A model generated the notes under the pieces. That model saw only the letters and a program-made list of their open reading frames with translations, was not told the origin of the DNA and ran no database searches. Below, piece after piece: positions 28,518 through 39,341 of a DNA stretch of 45,332 bases. A program made the position numbers and the translations under genes. Numbering within the stretch: the first letter of the stretch is position 1; every line of letters begins with the position of its first letter. Source of the DNA: Erythrobacter sp. CCH5-A1 (lineage in GTDB: Bacteria; Pseudomonadota; Alphaproteobacteria; Sphingomonadales; Sphingomonadaceae); the NCBI RefSeq assembly GCF_001557115.1, contig NZ_LSKQ01000023.1, positions 1 through 45,332 on the forward strand, in the 5' to 3' direction.

Positions 28518-29357
28518 ATGGATGTTAAGACCCAATCGCTCGAGGGAACGCCGACCGCCGCAGACGGTGCCCGCACGGGCGATAGCTGGGGCAGCTTCGC
28601 GTGGTTCCTGGTCAAGCTGCTGGCGCTGGTGCTGGTGTTCCGCACCTTCGTGTTCTCGCCCTTCTCCATTCCCTCGGAATCGATGCTGCCTCGGCTGATG
28701 AACGGCGACTACCTGCTCGCCGCCAAGTGGCCCTACGGCATCTCGCGCCATTCGCTGCCCTTCGATCTGGCACTGCCCGGCGGGCGGCTCCTGCCCGGGA
28801 CGCCGGCGCGCGGCGACATCGTGATCTTCAAGCACCCCATCGACAACCGCGACTACATCAAGCGCGTGATCGGCCTGCCGGGCGACCGGGTGTCGGTGAT
28901 GGACGGGCAGCTGGTGCTGAACGGCGTCCGCGTGCCGCGCGTGCCCGCCGCCGACGTGCTCGTCCCGCTCTCGCCCAACACCGGCTGCGCCTGGGGCGGC
29001 GCGGCCGAGCCTGCCGCAGAGGGCCAAGGCGAAGTCTGCCGCTACAAGGCTTTTCGCGAGACCCTGCCGAACGGGCGCAGCTATGTGACGCTCGATTTCG
29101 GCCCATGGCAGGCCGACGCCTACTCCGAAAGGGTCGTGCCGCCCGGCACCCTGTTCGTGATAGGCGACAACCGCGACAGCTCGATGGACAGCCGCTTCCC
29201 CGCCTCCGCCGGCGAGGGCGTGGGCTTCGTCTCGCAGGACCTGCTGGTGGGCCGGGCGGCGGTGATCGTGTGGTCGACCGATGGCAGCGCCGACTGGCTC
29301 AATCCCGTCTCGTGGTTTGCCGCCGCACGCTGGGATCGGATCGGGACCGCGCTGTGA
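28518..29357 (+). CDS. lepB: Signal peptidase I
   Basis: A 279-aa inner-membrane serine protease that removes signal peptides from secreted proteins. A single N-terminal membrane helix (about residues 28-46) is followed by the catalytic Ser55 in SIPSESMLPRL and the general base Lys115 in RDYIKRVIGLPGD. The C-terminal box is GTLFVIGDNRDSSMDSR. It is a normal alphaproteobacterial length. The stop overlaps the GTG start of rnc, and era follows; lepB-rnc-era is a classical alphaproteobacterial operon. Confidence 0.96.
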   Translation: MDVKTQSLEGTPTAADGARTGDSWGSFAWFLVKLLALVLVFRTFVFSPFSIPSESMLPRLMNGDYLLAAKWPYGISRHSLPFDLALPGGRLLPGTPARGDIVIFKHPIDNRDYIKRVIGLPGDRVSVMDGQLVLNGVRVPRVPAADVLVPLSPNTGCAWGGAAEPAAEGQGEVCRYKAFRETLPNGRSYVTLDFGPWQADAYSERVVPPGTLFVIGDNRDSSMDSRFPASAGEGVGFVSQDLLVGRAAVIVWSTDGSADWLNPVSWFAAARWDRIGTAL

Positions 29358-30040
29358 CCGGCGGCCTCGCCCCCGAGACCCGCGCCTGGCTCGCCGAACA
29401 GGGCTTCGCGCCCGGGGCTGACTCGACCTGGCTCGAGGCGCTGACTCACGGCAGCTTCAATGGATCGGGCGCCGAAGCGGCCGATTACCAGCGACTCGAG
29501 TTTCTCGGCGACCGCGTCCTCGGCCTGTCGGTCGCCGCCTGGCTGTTCCGCGCGGGCGATGCGCCCGAGGGCCGCCTCTCGCAGCGACTCAACGCGCTCG
29601 TCAGCGGGGCGACCTGCGCGCGGATCGCCCGCAGCATCGGCCTGCCCCAGCACATCCGCCTCGGCAAGCAGGCGCGCGAGGATGGTGGGGCGGACAGCGA
29701 CAAGATCCTCGGCGACGTGATGGAGGCGCTGATCGGCGCCTGCTTCATCACTCACGGCTTCGACGCCGCGCAGGCGCTGATCTACCGCCTGTGGGAAGGC
29801 GAGCTCGAGGGTGATGTCGGCAAGGCCAAACACCCCAAGAGCGCGCTGCAGGAATGGGCCGCGGGCAACCGCCGCGCGCCTCCGCTCTATGAAGTCACCG
29901 ACCGTTCGGGACCCGACCATGCGGCGCGTTTCACCGTGCGCGTCACCGTCCGCAACGTCGGCAGCGCCGAGGCGACCGCCACCAGCAAGGGCGAGGCCGA
30001 AAAGCTCGCCGCCAAGGCGTTTCTCGAGCAGTTCGGGTGA
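29354..30040 (+). CDS. rnc: Ribonuclease III
   Basis: A 228-aa double-strand-specific endoribonuclease that processes rRNA precursors and some mRNAs. The catalytic domain shows YQRLEFLGDRVLGL and the second metal-site segment DVMEALIGAC. From about residue 155 comes a double-stranded RNA-binding domain starting HPKSALQEWAA and ending SKGEAEKLAAKAFLEQF. The start is GTG at 29354, which overlaps the lepB stop by four bases, so it is translationally coupled. Length is normal for alphaproteobacteria. Confidence 0.96.
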   Translation: MTGGLAPETRAWLAEQGFAPGADSTWLEALTHGSFNGSGAEAADYQRLEFLGDRVLGLSVAAWLFRAGDAPEGRLSQRLNALVSGATCARIARSIGLPQHIRLGKQAREDGGADSDKILGDVMEALIGACFITHGFDAAQALIYRLWEGELEGDVGKAKHPKSALQEWAAGNRRAPPLYEVTDRSGPDHAARFTVRVTVRNVGSAEATATSKGEAEKLAAKAFLEQFG

Positions 30041-30123
30041 TTTTGTTCTCTATACGTTTGTGCCTACGGCACAGCTTCGCTTCCACGTGAAAGATTGGCC
30101 GCGATGATGCAAGAAGGTTCCTC

Positions 30124-31041
30124 ATGACAGATACGCCCCCCACCCGCTGCGGCGTCGTTGCCGTGCTCGGTGCGCCGAACGCCGGCAAGTCTACCCTTGT
30201 GAACGCCCTCGTCGGCCAGAAGGTGGCGATCACCAGCGCCAAGGCGCAGACGACGCGCGCGCGGATGCTCGGGATTGCGCTGCACGAGCTGGAGGGTGTG
30301 CCCACCCAGATGATCCTCGTCGACACCCCCGGCATCTTTGCTCCCAAGCGCCGGCTCGACCGCGCGATGGTGAGCGCCGCGTGGGAGGGCGCCGAGGCGG
30401 CGGACGCGGTGCTGCTGATGGTCGACCCGATCAAGCAGCGCCGCCATGAACTCGAGCCGCTGCTGGAAACGCTGGCAGGCCGCCCTGAGCGCAAGATCCT
30501 CGTCCTCAACAAGGTCGACCGTGCCAAGAAGGAGCCGCTGCTGGTTCTGGCGCAGGAACTCACCGGCAAGGTCAATTTCGCCGAGGTCTTCTTCATCTCG
30601 GCCCTCACCGGCGAGGGCGTTCCCGAACTCAAGGACAACCTCGCCAAGCTGATGCCCGAGGGCGACTGGATGTATCCCGAAGACCAGGTCTCGGACGCCT
30701 CCGAACGCCTGCTCGCCGCCGAGGTCACCCGCGAGCAGCTCTACCAGCAGCTCCACGAGGAACTGCCCTACGACAGCGCGGTGCGCCCCGAGAAGTACGA
30801 GGTGCGCCCCGATGGCTCGGTGGAGATCCACCAGCAGATCGTCGTCACCCGCGACAACCAGCGCGCCATCGTGCTCGGCAAGGGCGGCTCCAAGATCAAG
30901 GCGATCGGCGCGGCGGCGCGGGCGGAACTGGCCGAGGTTCTGGGGGTCAAGGTGCACCTGTTTCTGCACGTCAAGGTGCTGGAAAACTGGGCCGAGGACC
31001 GGGAGATCTTTGAAGAAATCGGGCTCGATTGGGTGCGGTGA
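30124..31041 (+). CDS. era: GTPase Era
   Basis: A 305-aa GTPase that binds 16S rRNA and assists 30S subunit assembly. The N-terminal GTPase domain has the P-loop GAPNAGKSTLVN, the switch II motif DTPGIF and NKVD. A KH domain near residues 200-290 (GSVEIHQQIVVTRDNQRAI, VLGKGGSKIKAIG) binds RNA. It ends 40 bp from the convergent YhhN gene; part of that gap is a relic of a receiver domain. Confidence 0.97.
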   Translation: MTDTPPTRCGVVAVLGAPNAGKSTLVNALVGQKVAITSAKAQTTRARMLGIALHELEGVPTQMILVDTPGIFAPKRRLDRAMVSAAWEGAEAADAVLLMVDPIKQRRHELEPLLETLAGRPERKILVLNKVDRAKKEPLLVLAQELTGKVNFAEVFFISALTGEGVPELKDNLAKLMPEGDWMYPEDQVSDASERLLAAEVTREQLYQQLHEELPYDSAVRPEKYEVRPDGSVEIHQQIVVTRDNQRAIVLGKGGSKIKAIGAAARAELAEVLGVKVHLFLHVKVLENWAEDREIFEEIGLDWVR

Positions 31042-31042
31042 T

Positions 31043-31072
31043 ACGATGTAGTCATCCGCCCCTGCCGCGATC
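31043..31072 (-). pseudogene. Relic of a response-regulator receiver domain (10 codons)
   Basis: On the minus strand these 30 bases encode IAAGADDYIV, identical to residues 188-197 of the receiver protein at 31826-32473. The DNA matches at 27 of 30 positions (31884-31913) and all three differences are synonymous. The similarity ends on both sides. It is the remains of a second receiver gene or of a duplicated 3' end. It lies between era and the YhhN gene. Confidence 0.6.
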
Positions 31073-31081
31073 AAGCGCCGG

Positions 31082-31759
31082 CTATCCTCGGTCCGCTGCC
31101 ACAGCCAGACCGCGCGCCAACAGCGCAAGGCCGCCAAAGTAAGTCAGCCAGGAGAGCCAGCCCCAAATCCTCGGACCCGTTGACGCGGTCATATCCATCA
31201 CGACAATCGCATCGGACAGGAAGAAGATGGCGTAACCCAGCGCCACCAGCCCCAAGGGCAGCGTACTGCGCGCCGCAAGCGCAGTGGCGATGGCCGAAAA
31301 CAGCGGGAAGATTGCGAACAGCGGCGATCCGCCGAGCTGCCACACTGTCACCAGGCTCGCCAGCGCCAGAGCCAGCACCACGCCCGTCAGCGCAAGCGCT
31401 GGGCCCTTGGCCTGCTGGCGCGGATCAAGTTGCGCAAAGGCGCCCGCCGCGAACAGATGCGCGGCAGTAAACACCACGCCCGAGACTATCGCCTGTCCCA
31501 CGGCAAGCATCAGATCGGCGAACCAGATCAAGGCGAAGGTCACCGCAAGGCGCTGGAGCCTGGTCCCGCGGGTGGCCAGAAAGGTGCTCACCACCAGCGC
31601 TCCGGTCGCCGCGCACTTCCAGCTTACGACAAGCGCGCCCGGCAGATCGGCAAGAAATGCGAATGCCAGCCCCGACCTTGCGGCCGCGCCGAACCAGTAG
31701 CCCGTGCCCAGCACAAGGCCGAGGAGCCACAGATAGCGTGCTGTTGAACTCTGATCCAT
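31082..31759 (-). CDS. YhhN-family membrane protein (lysoplasmalogenase-like)
   Basis: A 225-aa polytopic membrane protein with about eight hydrophobic segments and few charged residues. The pattern of the YhhN family is visible: SWKCAATGALVV in the second or third helix, the acidic ADLMLAVGQAIVSG, the AHLFAAG helix and the late LGYAIFFLSDAIVVM, which carries the conserved Ser-Asp. Family members such as TMEM86 hydrolyse the vinyl ether of lysoplasmalogens; activity in bacteria of this group is untested, and the ability of this organism to make plasmalogens is unknown. It is 66 bp downstream of the receiver gene and convergent with era. Confidence 0.75.
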   Translation of the reverse strand: MDQSSTARYLWLLGLVLGTGYWFGAAARSGLAFAFLADLPGALVVSWKCAATGALVVSTFLATRGTRLQRLAVTFALIWFADLMLAVGQAIVSGVVFTAAHLFAAGAFAQLDPRQQAKGPALALTGVVLALALASLVTVWQLGGSPLFAIFPLFSAIATALAARSTLPLGLVALGYAIFFLSDAIVVMDMTASTGPRIWGWLSWLTYFGGLALLARGLAVAADRG

Positions 31760-31825
31760 GCCACCCCGACACTGACGTCTGGGGTGAGCTAGACCTCGAC
31801 AGGAATGATGGCAAGGATCAGGGTC

Positions 31826-32473
31826 TTACCCCCGCCCCAGCTTCTCCAGCTTGGCCTTCAGCGCCGCCTCGTCGAAGGGCTTGACGATGTAATCATCCGC
31901 CCCCGCCGCAATCCCATCATGAATATCCTTTGCCTCGCCGTTCGAGGTGCAGAACACCACCACCGGCTCGCGCGGGGTGGGAATGCTGCGCAGCTTGGTG
32001 ACGAAGGTGATGCCGTCCATTTCGGGCATGTTCCAGTCGGTCAGCACCAGATCGGGCATCGATTTCTTGCAGCGCGCAAGCGCTTCCTCGCCGTTCTCGG
32101 CTTCGACCGGAACATAGCCGAGGCTGATCGCGATCTTGCTCGAGACCTTGCGGATCACGCGGCTGTCGTCGACGATCAGGCAGGTCTTGGCGGCGGCTGC
32201 GGGCGCTGGCGTTCCGGCATAGCGGTCGCGCATCGCCTTCGCGGCGGCGACGATGGCGGCGGTGTCGTCAGGATCGACCGCGCTCCCGGTCGCTGCGGCG
32301 GCGGGCGCGGCGGGAGCCTCGGGCGCAGCAGAGCCGGCCGCGATCCGCGCGGCATCCTCCTCGGCAGCGGCAGCCAGCATCGCTTCGTTCTGGGCAAGCT
32401 TTTCGGCGAGGGTCTTGCCTTCCATCGGCGCGCGGCGCCCCGGGCCGGTCTGGCGCTTGATCAGGTTCTGCAT
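31826..32473 (-). CDS. Stand-alone response regulator receiver protein with long N-terminal extension
   Basis: A 215-aa protein whose C-terminal 120 residues form a CheY-like receiver: acidic pocket Asp102/Asp103, phospho-acceptor Asp146 in LVLTDWNMPEMDG, Thr176 in FCTSNG and Lys198 in IVKPF. There is no DNA-binding or enzymatic output domain, so it acts through protein partners. Residues 1-95 are unusual: a basic N-terminus then an Ala/Pro/Glu-rich linker with a likely helix (TLAEKLAQNEAML), which may be the interaction region. No histidine kinase is nearby. The start lies 2 bp after the stop of the 98-aa gene upstream (TAG AA ATG), indicating coupled expression. Confidence 0.85.
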   Translation of the reverse strand: MQNLIKRQTGPGRRAPMEGKTLAEKLAQNEAMLAAAAEEDAARIAAGSAAPEAPAAPAAAATGSAVDPDDTAAIVAAAKAMRDRYAGTPAPAAAAKTCLIVDDSRVIRKVSSKIAISLGYVPVEAENGEEALARCKKSMPDLVLTDWNMPEMDGITFVTKLRSIPTPREPVVVFCTSNGEAKDIHDGIAAGADDYIVKPFDEAALKAKLEKLGRG

Positions 32474-32475
32474 TT

Positions 32476-32772
32476 CTAGCGCCCCCCGCCCACGGCATAA
32501 TTCTGCTGGTAGGCCTGCGCGGCGTAATCGTCCGAATAGGGATCGGACTCGATCGACCCGACCATTTCGCCGGGCGTCACGCGGACGTGGAGATAGGGCA
32601 TCCAGACATCGCCGAATTCGGCCTTCTGGTACCACACGTCGATCACGTCGTAGCTTGCCCACATGCCGTCCGGCTCGCGCAGGCGCAGGCCTTCGCCGAT
32701 GCGCGGCACCGCGGCAAAGCGGATCCGGCTCTGGGTCTGGTGGGTTTCGTTCTGGACTTCGATTTCGATCAC
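32476..32772 (-). CDS. Small protein of unknown function upstream of the receiver gene
   Basis: A 98-aa soluble protein rich in aromatic and acidic residues (VIDVWYQKAEFGDVWMPYLH) with a tail of YAAQAYQQNYAVGGGR. It looks like a small beta-sheet domain (residues 1-75) and a flexible tail. No family recognised; PilZ was considered because of size but the RxxxR / DxSxxG motif is absent. The start is GTG at 32772 with a GAGGG site 8 nt upstream. Its stop lies 2 bp before the receiver gene, so the two are likely to work together. Confidence 0.65.
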   Translation of the reverse strand: MIEIEVQNETHQTQSRIRFAAVPRIGEGLRLREPDGMWASYDVIDVWYQKAEFGDVWMPYLHVRVTPGEMVGSIESDPYSDDYAAQAYQQNYAVGGGR

Positions 32773-32869
32773 GGCGCAGCCCTCGTCTGGCCGTGGTTCT
32801 ATCGGGCAAATGCTTTATGTTTGGTCAACGCGCGCAGGCGCAGAGCAGCGTTTTGCGCCGCCCCGCGCC

Positions 32870-35446
<2,577 letters not shown>

Positions 35447-35591
35447 GGGGCTGGGAGGAGGTCCTTACGTGTGTACGCGCGAGGGTGGCGAGGAAGCGTT
35501 GGCCAAGTCAAGCGAGGCTTGCGCGCGGCCAGGGCCCGTGGGATATGGGCCGCGGGGGCCATGCGGCCGCTTACCTAGGGGGGAATGATAT

Positions 35592-36020
35592 ATGCGCAAG
35601 ATGGTGTTTGCCGCGCTCGCGGCGCTGGTGGTTCCGGCAGTGGCAGTTCCGGCACTGGCAGGGGCAGCGCTCGCCCAGACCGCCGAGCAGACCGCCGCCG
35701 TGTGCAAGGGCGATGTCACCCGCGTGCGGCTCTCCAAGCTGAAGCCCGGCGCGAGCATGGCCGATTTCGATGCGGCGGTCGCCGCGCATGTCGCATGGTA
35801 CAAGGCCAAGGGCTACAAGCTCACCCAGACGGTCGCTCCGGTGCTGGTATGGAAGGACGGCGCGCCCACCGTCTCGCCCGACGAGGTGATGACCTTCGCC
35901 ACCGGCGACAATGTCCCGCGCGACAAGCAGGACGCGGGCTGGGCCGCCTTCGTCGCCAAGTATCGCGCCGTTTCGGAGATCGTCACCGAGAAGGTGATCT
36001 GCATGCCCAAGCACCACTGA
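35592..36020 (+). CDS. Exported protein of unknown function
   Basis: A 142-aa protein with a clear signal peptide (MRKMVFAALAALVVPAVAVPALAGAAL..., cut near residue 29) and a mature chain of about 113 residues with two cysteines (AVCKGD and VICMPKHH). The pattern around VAAHVAWYKAKGYKLTQ suggests an alpha/beta fold, possibly related to dimeric alpha-beta-barrel proteins, but no family is recognised. It has a good GGGGGA site. Divergent from topA and 160 bp upstream of the superoxide dismutase gene on the same strand, so an association with envelope stress is possible, not shown. Confidence 0.7.
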   Translation: MRKMVFAALAALVVPAVAVPALAGAALAQTAEQTAAVCKGDVTRVRLSKLKPGASMADFDAAVAAHVAWYKAKGYKLTQTVAPVLVWKDGAPTVSPDEVMTFATGDNVPRDKQDAGWAAFVAKYRAVSEIVTEKVICMPKHH

Positions 36021-36180
36021 TGGGGCCGGGCGCAGGTGGTGGTGAGGGTTGGAAAGCCCTCGCGCCGACAGGGAGGCAGGATCGCTTGGCCGGTTGGCGC
36101 GCCCGCCCTGCCGCGCGCGCGTGGAACCTGGCCCGGCGGATGGTGTTTCCCCCGGACTGTACATGAAGGAGCACCTGCCG

Positions 36181-36735
36181 ATGAAGCGTCTCGCCCGCCC
36201 CGCCCTCGCCGCCGCGCTGGCCGCAGGCGCGCTCGCCGCCCCGATCGCCGCGCATGACCACGGCGACGCCGCCGATGGCGCAACCGTCGCCGCGATGAAG
36301 CTCGCCGACGGGACCGATGTCGGCACCATCAGCTTCACTCAGACCGAGCACGGGGTGGTGGTATCGGTCGCGGTCAAGGGGCTGCCGGCGGGCAAGCACG
36401 GCCTCCACATCCACACGGTCGGCGCCTGCACGCCCGATTTCATGGCGGCCGGCGGCCACTTCAACCCCGCCGGAACCGAGCACGGCTTCCACGCCCCCGG
36501 CGGCTATCACGCGGGCGACCTCCCCAACCTCGACGTCGCCGCCGACGGCACCGCGACGGCCGAGTTCTTCGTCCCCGACGTAACCATTCACGGCCCGGCA
36601 AGCGAAGCCCTGCCCCACACGCTCCACGACGAAGACGGCGCGTCGATCATGATCCACGCGGCGACCGACGACTACAAGACCATGGCCTCGAGCGGCGGGC
36701 GTCAGGCATGCGGGGTGATTGTGGCTAAGGGGTGA
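36181..36735 (+). CDS. sodC: Cu/Zn superoxide dismutase, periplasmic
   Basis: A 184-aa copper/zinc superoxide dismutase that converts superoxide to peroxide and oxygen in the periplasm. Residues 1-24 are a signal peptide (cut at PIAA-HDHG). Metal ligands are seen in GLHIHTVGACTP, GGHFNPAGTEHGFH, APGGYHAGDLPNL and later SIMIHAATDDY; the subloop cysteines (GAC and RQACGV) form the conserved disulfide. The start at 36181 is preferred over an in-frame ATG at 36163 because a GGAG lies 10 nt upstream of it. Its end overlaps the convergent membrane-protein gene by 11 bases. Confidence 0.93.
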   Translation: MKRLARPALAAALAAGALAAPIAAHDHGDAADGATVAAMKLADGTDVGTISFTQTEHGVVVSVAVKGLPAGKHGLHIHTVGACTPDFMAAGGHFNPAGTEHGFHAPGGYHAGDLPNLDVAADGTATAEFFVPDVTIHGPASEALPHTLHDEDGASIMIHAATDDYKTMASSGGRQACGVIVAKG

Positions 36736-37417
36736 TACTGGTGGCGGCGTCCGCCTCGGTCTCTTGGGTGGAATCCTGGCCGAGCAGGAGGCTATAGGCC
36801 GCGATTCCGTACACCGTCATCCCCGCAAAGCCGATCGAGGCGACCGCGTTGCAGAACACCGAGAGCAGGATGATACCCGTCCGGCCCAGATGCTCGTAAA
36901 CGAAGGTGTTGGCGAAAGGGGCGAGCGCCGCGATGGCGGCGAGGGCCAGTGGCAGCATCATCGCCGCCGCCAGCGGTCCTTGCCACGGCTCCGTACGCTG
37001 CCAGCTCCACGTCATTGCCGACAAGACGCCGTCCCGCGTCATCAGCGCCCGAGAATAGGCGGGAAGCCAGCGCATCAGCAGGTAGAGCCCCGGCAAAAGC
37101 AGCGCGATCAGCCCGACCGCCACCGGGATCGCAATGACGAGGCCGAGAACGAAATAGGTGCCGATTCCGGTCCGCAAACCGCCTGCTGTCAATCCGCCGC
37201 GCTGCATCATCGCAAGGAACATGAGATAGCCCAGCCCCCAGTCGAAGAAGCTCGCCCAGAGATAGGCGACCGTCTTGTCGGGGGTGTTGATGTCGAGCAG
37301 CACATAGGGCGTGCTTGCGAACACGACATAGCCGGCGATGACGCCGGCAGCCCCGCCGGCCAGCCGCCGCTGTTCGGCCATCATCCGTTCGAGAAACCCG
37401 CGCGCGTCCCTTTCCAA
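36725..37417 (-). CDS. Integral membrane protein, unknown function
   Basis: A 230-aa protein with about five or six membrane segments. The segment LLLPGLYLLMRWLPAYSRAL followed by an LSAMTWSWQRTE motif resembles the cytoplasmic loop pattern of YciC/UPF0259 and glycerophosphodiesterase membrane-domain proteins, which is a weak link and not an assignment. The start is TTG at 37417, inferred from an AGGAG site 7 nt upstream; no suitable ATG is nearby. It lies 31 bp downstream of dprA, whose strand it shares, and converges with sodC. Confidence 0.65.
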   Translation of the reverse strand: MERDARGFLERMMAEQRRLAGGAAGVIAGYVVFASTPYVLLDINTPDKTVAYLWASFFDWGLGYLMFLAMMQRGGLTAGGLRTGIGTYFVLGLVIAIPVAVGLIALLLPGLYLLMRWLPAYSRALMTRDGVLSAMTWSWQRTEPWQGPLAAAMMLPLALAAIAALAPFANTFVYEHLGRTGIILLSVFCNAVASIGFAGMTVYGIAAYSLLLGQDSTQETEADAATSITP

Positions 37418-37448
37418 TACCTGTCTCCTGCAATCCGTCCCGGGCCGG

Positions 37449-38597
37449 TTATGCCCGCCGCACCGTGCCGTCCGCCTCGCGCACCAGCTCGCCTGCCAGT
37501 TCCAGTTCGAGCAGCGCCATGTGCACCTCCGCCGGGCTCGCTTCGGTCTGGCGGATCAGCTCGTCGACTTCGACCGGGGCGTTGGTGATGAGGTGCGCGA
37601 TGTCGTGGCTGAGATCGGCGCGGGCCTCGCCCCAGTCGAGCTTGGCGAGTTCGGCGTAGTCGAAGTCCGACGGGCTGTCGGCGACGCGGAACCGCGAACG
37701 CGGCGCTCCCGTAAAACTCTGGAGCAGCTCGACCACCTCGGCGGGCGTCTGCACCAGCACCGCGCCCTCGCGGATCAGCTGGTTGCAGCCGAGGCTCCTC
37801 GCATCGAGCGGCGAGCCGGGGATCGCCATGACCTCGCGCCCCGCCTCGCCCGCCAGCCTTGCAGTGATGAGGCTGCCCGATTGCGGCGCGGCCTCGACCA
37901 CCAGCGTGCCGCTCGCGAGGCCTGCAATGATTCGGTTGCGTGAGGGGAAATGCCGCCCGCGCGGCTCGGTGCCGGGGGGCTGTTCGGCGATCAGCAGGGC
38001 TTCTTGCGCGATGCGCTCCTGCAACTCGGTGTGTTGCGGGGGGTAGGCGATGTCGATGCCGCTGGCGATCACGCCGATGGTCTGCGGGAAGGCGCCCTCG
38101 TGCGCGGCGCCGTCGATCCCGCGCGCGAGGCCCGAGACGACGGTGAACCCCGCCTCGGCCAGCGCCGCGGAAAAATCGCGCGCGAGCTTGACGGCCGCGG
38201 CACTGGCATTGCGCGCACCGACCAGCGCCACACAGGGGGCGCTGGCCAGCGCGAGGTTGCCCCGGCAGGTCACGATCGGCGGCGCGCTGTCGAGCTCGCC
38301 CAAAAGCGCAGGATAATCGGGCTGGTCGTGAAACAGGTAGCGCGCCCCCGCCGCGCGCACGGCGAGGATCTCGCGCTCGATGCTCTGCGCATTGGCCGGG
38401 CGATAGGCACGCCCGCCCCGGCTCGCGAGATCGGGCAGCGCATCGAGCGCCGCTGCCGCCGTGCCGAAGCGGGCGAGCAGCTGGCGGTAACTGATGGGGC
38501 CGATATTGGGCGAGCGCAGCAGGCGGATGCGCGCGAAGGCCTCTGCCTGAGTCAATTTCGACTCTGAGAGCGTTGGCTGCGACCCCGTGCTCTCCAT
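37449..38597 (-). CDS. dprA: DNA-processing protein DprA (Smf)
   Basis: A 382-aa single-strand DNA-binding protein that loads RecA on incoming DNA during transformation and is widespread in bacteria of unknown competence. The Rossmann-like core shows VALVGARNASAAAVKLA, TVVSGLARGIDGAAHEGAF, TIGVIASGIDIAYPPQH, FPSRNRIIAGLASGTLVVEA and AGREVMAIPGSP. A C-terminal winged-helix domain begins at about 320. The SAM-like N-terminus is also present. It overlaps nothing and is 16 bp after plsY; plsY-dprA-topA is a common alphaproteobacterial order, interrupted here. Confidence 0.95.
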   Translation of the reverse strand: MESTGSQPTLSESKLTQAEAFARIRLLRSPNIGPISYRQLLARFGTAAAALDALPDLASRGGRAYRPANAQSIEREILAVRAAGARYLFHDQPDYPALLGELDSAPPIVTCRGNLALASAPCVALVGARNASAAAVKLARDFSAALAEAGFTVVSGLARGIDGAAHEGAFPQTIGVIASGIDIAYPPQHTELQERIAQEALLIAEQPPGTEPRGRHFPSRNRIIAGLASGTLVVEAAPQSGSLITARLAGEAGREVMAIPGSPLDARSLGCNQLIREGAVLVQTPAEVVELLQSFTGAPRSRFRVADSPSDFDYAELAKLDWGEARADLSHDIAHLITNAPVEVDELIRQTEASPAEVHMALLELELAGELVREADGTVRRA

Positions 38598-38613
38598 CAG
38601 ATGCGGCCCCGCG

Positions 38614-39216
38614 TCACGGCTTGGCCGAAGAGGAGCCCACGCGCGGCTCCTCCCCCCGCATCAGCCGGCCGATGTTGGCGCGGTGCTGGACGATCACGAT
38701 CGCGGCAATGGCGATCAGCGGCGGGATCACCTGGCCGTAGCCGAGGCCCCATGCCACCAGCGGCGCGGCCACCACGCTCACCAGCGAGGAGACCGACGAA
38801 ATCCGGCTCAGGAACAGCGTCAGCCCCCAGATCGCGGCGCAGGCGAGCATCGCGGGCCAGGCCAGCGCGGCCAAGGCACCGGCCGCGCTCGCAAAGCCCT
38901 TACCGCCCTTGAAGGCGAGCCAGGGCGTGAAGCAGTGCCCGGCGACCGCCGCGACGGCCGCGATCCCTTCCGTAAGTCCGTCGGGATGGGGCCAGAACGC
39001 CTTGGCGACCAGCACCGGGATCACCGCCTTCAACGCATCGAGCAGCACGGTCGCCGCCGCCAGCCCCTTGTTGCCGGTGCGCAGCACATTGGTCGCGCCG
39101 ATGCTGCCGCTGCCGATCTTCCTCACATCCCCCAGCCCCGCCGCGCGGGTGAGGATCAGGCCGAAGGGGATCGAGCCCAGGGCAAAGCCCAGCAAAGCAG
39201 CGAAAAACGGTTCCAT
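38614..39216 (-). CDS. plsY: Glycerol-3-phosphate acyltransferase PlsY
   Basis: A 200-aa inner-membrane enzyme that moves an acyl group from acyl-phosphate to glycerol-3-phosphate, giving lysophosphatidate, the first step of phospholipid synthesis. Hydrophobic segments alternate with conserved loops: GSIPFGLIL at the N-terminus, RKIGSGSIGATNVLRTGN, and GHCFTPWLAFKGGKGFA, which contains the substrate-binding glycines. The start at 39216 is preferred (MEPFFAALLGFALGSIP); an in-frame ATG further upstream at 39303 adds an unlikely sequence. It is the first gene of the plsY-dprA pair. Confidence 0.95.
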   Translation of the reverse strand: MEPFFAALLGFALGSIPFGLILTRAAGLGDVRKIGSGSIGATNVLRTGNKGLAAATVLLDALKAVIPVLVAKAFWPHPDGLTEGIAAVAAVAGHCFTPWLAFKGGKGFASAAGALAALAWPAMLACAAIWGLTLFLSRISSVSSLVSVVAAPLVAWGLGYGQVIPPLIAIAAIVIVQHRANIGRLMRGEEPRVGSSSAKP

Positions 39217-39341
39217 GCGAACCCCATAGCGCCCCCCTCGCGATTCGCCCAAGCCCATGTATTCGCCGCAGGCACGACCGACGCGCGGGTACGGTCCGAC
39301 CATACTTTCGCGTGTCTTTGCGTGCCGCTAGTCTGGCTACC

